DNA of 17,251 nt from JACCVL01 sp038233135 (lineage in GTDB: Bacteria; Actinomycetota; Actinomycetes; Propionibacteriales; Nocardioidaceae): NCBI GenBank assembly GCA_038233135.1, contig JBBSMN010000039.1, positions 1 to 17,251 on the forward strand, read 5' to 3'. Below, piece after piece: positions 14,540 to 17,251 of this stretch; the stretch's first letter is position 1; each line of letters opens with the position of its first letter. The notes under the pieces are model-generated. The model made no database searches. It was not told the origin of the DNA and saw only the letters and a program-made list of their open reading frames with translations. The translations under genes and the position numbers were made by a program.

Positions 14540-15790
14540 TTAGAGGGCGACGCCGAGCAGGGCGTCGACGGCCAGCCTGACCGTACGGCCATCGCCGCCA
14601 CCGCCGCCGCCCCCGGCGTCGGCGCCGTGCGGCGCGGACGCGGCCCAGGCGTCGACGGCCGCCAGGGCAGCAGGCGCGTCGAGGTCATCGGCCAGCGCCA
14701 GGCGCATCGCCGCAACCACCGCACCCGCATCGCCGCTGGACCCGATGCCGATCACGGCCCGCCAGGCGGCAAGGCGGTCCTCAGCCGCAGACAGGTCGGC
14801 GTCGGTCCACGACCAATCGGCGCGGTAGTGGTGGCCAAGCAGCGCCAGGCGCAGCGCCATCGGGTCGACCCCCCGATGCAGCAGGTCGGAGACCAGCACC
14901 AAGTTGCCGCGCGACTTGCTCATCTTCTCCCCATCGAGTCCGACCATGCCGGCGTGCACGTCCGCCTGCGCGAACGGCTGCGACGAGAACGCGGCCTCGG
15001 CCTCGGCCGCCGACATCTCGTGGTGCGGGAAGATCAGGTCACTCCCACCGCCCTGCACCTCGAAGCCCATGCCGAGGTGCTCGACTGCCATCGCAGCGCA
15101 CTGGACGTGCCACCCGGGACGCCCCCGCCCGAACGGCGCGTCCCACGCGGGCTCGCGGGGCCGCTCGGCGCGCCACAGCAGCCAGTCGAGCGGGTCGCGC
15201 TTGCCCGCGCGGTCCGGATCACCACCGCGCTCGCCAAAGGGCTCTCGCATGGTCGCGGCATCCAGGTTGCTCACCGAACCGAAACCCGCGCTGCAGGCAG
15301 CCTCGAAGTACGTGTCGCCGTTCACCTCGTAGGTGACGCCGGCGGCGCGCAGCCGGTCGACCGCATCCACCACCAGCTCCATCGACTCGACGACACCGGT
15401 GTAGTGCTGAGGGGCCAGCAGCCGCAGCGCCTCCATGTCACCGCGGAACAGCTGCACCTCACGCTCGGCAAGGTCACGCCAGTCGATGCCGTCCCGCTCG
15501 GCACGTTCGAGCAACGGGTCGTCAACGTCGGTGACGTTCTGGGTGTAGGTCACCTCGAGACCGGCATCGAGCCAGACGCGCTGCAGCAGGTCGAAGGCCA
15601 GCATGGTGGCCGCGTGGCCCAGATGCGTGGCGTCGTACGGGGTGATGCCGCAGACGTAGAGACCGGCATGATCGCGCGGCGCGAGCCGGCTGCGCCCTCC
15701 GGAAGCGGTGTCGTGCACCGAAAGCTCGCGGCCGGTCCCCAGCCCCTGGACGGCCAGCGACGGGACCGACTCGGACGCCCAGGCACGCAT
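14540..15790 (-). CDS. mshC: Mycothiol biosynthesis cysteine ligase MshC
   Basis: ATP-dependent ligase joining L-cysteine to the amine of GlcN-inositol, the penultimate step of mycothiol synthesis, in the cytoplasm. It is related to cysteinyl-tRNA synthetase but shorter (416 residues) and lacks the anticodon-binding domain. Zinc ligands are C47 (YVCGITPYDATHLGHA), C231 (GWHVQC) and H256 (FPHHE). The adenylation motifs are HLGH (56-59) and KMSKS (289-293). The block FGERGGDPDRAGKRDPLDWLLW (185-206) separates MshC from CysS. A seven-glycine run (393-399) near the C-terminus looks like a flexible, poorly conserved linker. It ends a cluster with DUF3090 and the SCO1664-family gene but has its own leaderless promoter candidate. 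Stop is TAA. Confidence 0.96.
   Translation of the reverse strand: MRAWASESVPSLAVQGLGTGRELSVHDTASGGRSRLAPRDHAGLYVCGITPYDATHLGHAATMLAFDLLQRVWLDAGLEVTYTQNVTDVDDPLLERAERDGIDWRDLAEREVQLFRGDMEALRLLAPQHYTGVVESMELVVDAVDRLRAAGVTYEVNGDTYFEAACSAGFGSVSNLDAATMREPFGERGGDPDRAGKRDPLDWLLWRAERPREPAWDAPFGRGRPGWHVQCAAMAVEHLGMGFEVQGGGSDLIFPHHEMSAAEAEAAFSSQPFAQADVHAGMVGLDGEKMSKSRGNLVLVSDLLHRGVDPMALRLALLGHHYRADWSWTDADLSAAEDRLAAWRAVIGIGSSGDAGAVVAAMRLALADDLDAPAALAAVDAWAASAPHGADAGGGGGGGDGRTVRLAVDALLGVAL
14548..14567 (+). terminator. Hairpin after the PAC2 gene (candidate terminator)
   Basis: A perfect 7-bp stem, CGACGCC (14548-14554) with GGCGTCG (14561-14567), and a six-base loop, 26 bases past the PAC2 stop and inside the 3' end of mshC. 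No T-run follows. The 18-base gap itself (14522-14539) holds no terminator, and I see none for mshC. Confidence 0.35.
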
Positions 15791-15797
15791 GCGGCGA

Positions 15798-15803
15798 ACC
15801 CTA
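15798..15803 (-). promoter_or_regulatory. Candidate -10 box of mshC (leaderless)
   Basis: TAGGGT on the minus strand, seven bases before ATG 15790, inside the 24-base gap after the SCO1664-family stop. No Shine-Dalgarno is present. It would let mshC be expressed apart from the two upstream genes. Confidence 0.5.
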
Positions 15804-15814
15804 ACCGCAGCGGG

Positions 15815-16633
15815 TCAGAAGATCGGCCAGGGGACGGCCCGCCAGCTGTCCGGCGGATGCGGGAAGGCGCGACGTTGGCCGAGGGCCCGCAACCGTGCCC
15901 TCAGCCGGCCCAGCTCGTGCCGGTCGAGCATGCTGCCCAGCAGCTCACGCATGCCCCCGCTCCCGGCCCCCTGCAGGGCTGCGGACAGCCGGTGCACCGG
16001 CTCCAGGTCGGCGTCGTCGAGCGGCTCCCCGGCCCAGCCCCACAGCACGGTGCGCAGCTTGTCTTCGACGTGGAACGTCAGGCCGTGGTCACATCCGCGC
16101 ACGACTCCGCCGGCCGACAGCAGATGGCCCGCCTTGCGGTCGGCATTGTTGACGACGACGTCGAACAGCGCCATCCGGCGCAGGCCTGACACGTCTGCGT
16201 GGACCAGCGACACCGGGCGCTCGGTGGCATCCCAGGCGTCGAGCACGTGCCGCCAACCCGGCGGCAGCTGCCCCTCGGGCAGCAGGTCCACGAGCTCGTC
16301 GTCGTCAGTGTCGATCCACTCCTGGACCATGCCGGTGCCGAACGGCCCCTCGCGGAGGACAGTCGTGGGCACCACGTGCCAGCCGGCCTGCTGAGACACC
16401 TCGTACGCCGCGACCTCGCGGTCGGCCAGGGTCCCGTTCGGGAAGTCCCACAGCGGGCGCTCGCCTCGCACCGGCTTGTAGACGCAGCGCAGCGAGACGC
16501 CGTCGAGGCTGGCCGCACCGACGAACGTGGCGTTGGAGGCGGGAAGCACCCGGCCGTCGATCACCAGCGCGCCGCGGCTCAGCACCTCACGCACGCAAGA
16601 CTCCGAGGCCGGAACGGCCGCGCCCTCGGTCAA
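15815..16633 (-). CDS. SCO1664-family protein (PI3/4-kinase-like fold, function unknown)
   Basis: A 272-residue protein of a family confined largely to actinobacteria. Kinase-like landmarks are CVYKPVRGERPLWDFP (50-65, candidate ATP-binding K53), DVVVNNADRKAGH (158-170, catalytic-loop-like with D165) and GCDHGLTFH (180-188, metal-binding D182), resembling HipA/PI4K-type kinases. Activity has not been shown as far as I know. The TTG at 16633 overlaps the DUF3090 stop by four bases (TTGA), implying translational coupling, but has no good ribosome site. An in-frame GTG at 16594 has GGAG six bases upstream and would give 259 residues, so the start is unsettled. It lies between DUF3090 and mshC, an arrangement seen in other actinobacteria. 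Confidence 0.87.
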   Translation of the reverse strand: MTEGAAVPASESCVREVLSRGALVIDGRVLPASNATFVGAASLDGVSLRCVYKPVRGERPLWDFPNGTLADREVAAYEVSQQAGWHVVPTTVLREGPFGTGMVQEWIDTDDDELVDLLPEGQLPPGWRHVLDAWDATERPVSLVHADVSGLRRMALFDVVVNNADRKAGHLLSAGGVVRGCDHGLTFHVEDKLRTVLWGWAGEPLDDADLEPVHRLSAALQGAGSGGMRELLGSMLDRHELGRLRARLRALGQRRAFPHPPDSWRAVPWPIF

Positions 16634-17251
16634 CGGCTGACCCGCTTGTAGCCGTTAGCCCGCGGGCACAGGTGTCCGGACGGCTCCAGCGGCTGGCCGC
16701 AGAACGGACACGGTGGCCGGCCGGCGGAGACCACGGTGTCCGCACGACCGGCGAAGGCTCGGGCCGAAGCGGGATCGAGCCGGACGAGCAGCACCTCGGT
16801 CGCGCCGCCACCACCGCCGTCGCTCACGTCCGCGGCCTCGAGGTCCGCGAGCAGCTCCCGGGCTGCCGCCTCGGCCTCGGCGTCTGCCCCGTCCTCGGGA
16901 CCGTCGCCCGCCTCGTCGTCCTCCTCGTCATCGCCCGCACCCCCGGCCTCGCCGTCGCCGGGCTCGACGTCGTCGGCGCCAACGGGGAAAGCCTCGATGA
17001 CGACCTGCTTGTCGTCCCCGTCCCACGACAAGGTCATGGTGCCCACCCGGAACTCCTCGACGAGTGGCTGGTCGAGAGGGTCGACGTCGGAGGCGGGGGG
17101 CGCCGCGTCCGCCTCGTCGACGTCCCCGGTGCGGACCAGCTCGTCGAGCAGCACACCGATGCGCTCGGCGAGGATCGCGACCTGCTCCTTCTCCAGCGAC
17201 ACGCTGGTGATCAGCCGGTCGCTGCGGGCCTGCAGGAAGAAGGGGCGCGCG
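16630..17251 (-). CDS. DUF3090 family protein (5' end outside window)
   Basis: Function unknown; actinobacterial family (TIGR03847-like). The frame is open to the right edge: 16 codons reading ARPFFLQARSDRLITS precede VSLEKEQVAILAERI, matching the family's N-terminal region, so the GTG at 17202 is an internal valine and not a start. Counting from that valine, residues 46-73 form a conserved beta block (QPLVEEFRVGTMTLSW...), about 76-133 are a Glu/Asp/Gly/Ala-rich low-complexity stretch longer than I expect for the family, and the C-terminus carries a zinc-ribbon-like CPFCGQP...HLCPRANG (C165, C168, H177, C179). It is the first visible gene of the DUF3090 - SCO1664 - mshC cluster and overlaps the next gene by four bases. 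Confidence 0.9.
   Translation of the reverse strand, partial: ARPFFLQARSDRLITSVSLEKEQVAILAERIGVLLDELVRTGDVDEADAAPPASDVDPLDQPLVEEFRVGTMTLSWDGDDKQVVIEAFPVGADDVEPGDGEAGGAGDDEEDDEAGDGPEDGADAEAEAAARELLADLEAADVSDGGGGGATEVLLVRLDPASARAFAGRADTVVSAGRPPCPFCGQPLEPSGHLCPRANGYKRVSR

Noticed and set aside
14591..14620. GCC/GGC-rich tract as a DNA repeat element
   Set aside because: It is simply the seven-glycine run of mshC; it may slip in replication but has no sign of being a separate element.
17200..17202. GTG as the start of the DUF3090 gene
   Set aside because: The frame continues to the window edge with family-like sequence (PFFLQARS...ITS), so the codon is an internal valine.

Overview
The window is a GC-rich stretch of an actinobacterial chromosome. 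It carries three markers of that group: the proteasome-activating ATPase (ARC/Mpa), the mycothiol ligase MshC, and the actinobacterial families DUF3090 and SCO1664. There is no tRNA, rRNA, insertion sequence, phage gene or CRISPR array. Genes are tightly packed: the longest gap is 163 bases (9935-10097), so no stretch over 300 bases lacks a gene. The genus cannot be told from this sequence alone.

Layout. Bases 1-829 hold the N-terminal part of the ARC gene (minus strand, running off the left edge). Upstream of it, also on the minus strand, are the tRNA m1A58 methyltransferase trmI (962-1879) and an M50 site-2 protease with C-terminal CBS domains (1901-3031). A RecB/Cas4-like nuclease with a probable 4Fe-4S site reads the other way (3096-3956). 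Then comes a complete five-gene minus-strand operon for a Dpp/Opp-type peptide ABC importer: lipoprotein (8342-9934), permeases (7279-8301, 6266-7279) and ATPases (5217-6269, 3944-5233). Next are B12-dependent methionine synthase metH (10098-13580, minus) and, divergent from it, a PAC2-family protein (13664-14521, plus). The right end is a minus-strand cluster, DUF3090 (off the right edge) - SCO1664-family protein - mshC.

How the genes relate. Most are housekeeping genes in an order that, from memory, matches M. tuberculosis and Streptomyces (mpa - trmI - RecB-like - ... - metH - PAC2 - ... - mshC). The peptide importer lies where M. tuberculosis has hisE/hisG, so it is the likely variable element. 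ARC unfolds pupylated proteins for the proteasome; PAC2 resembles proteasome assembly chaperones; MshC makes the cysteine-bearing intermediate of mycothiol; metH and a peptide importer both touch amino-acid supply.

Regulation seen in sequence. Six genes (trmI, M50, RecB-like, metH, PAC2, mshC) have a TAGGGT, TAGGCT or TAGCGT hexamer 6-8 bases before the start codon and no Shine-Dalgarno, the pattern of leaderless transcripts. The ARC gene and most of the importer genes instead have clear Shine-Dalgarno sequences. The metH-importer gap holds a GTCAC-N6-GTCAC element resembling a GlnR box, a 12-base direct repeat and a perfect inverted repeat. I found no wholly new system. The best leads are this regulatory gap, a ~100-residue insertion inside the cysteine motif of the second importer ATPase, and the uncharacterised DUF3090-SCO1664 pair beside mshC.
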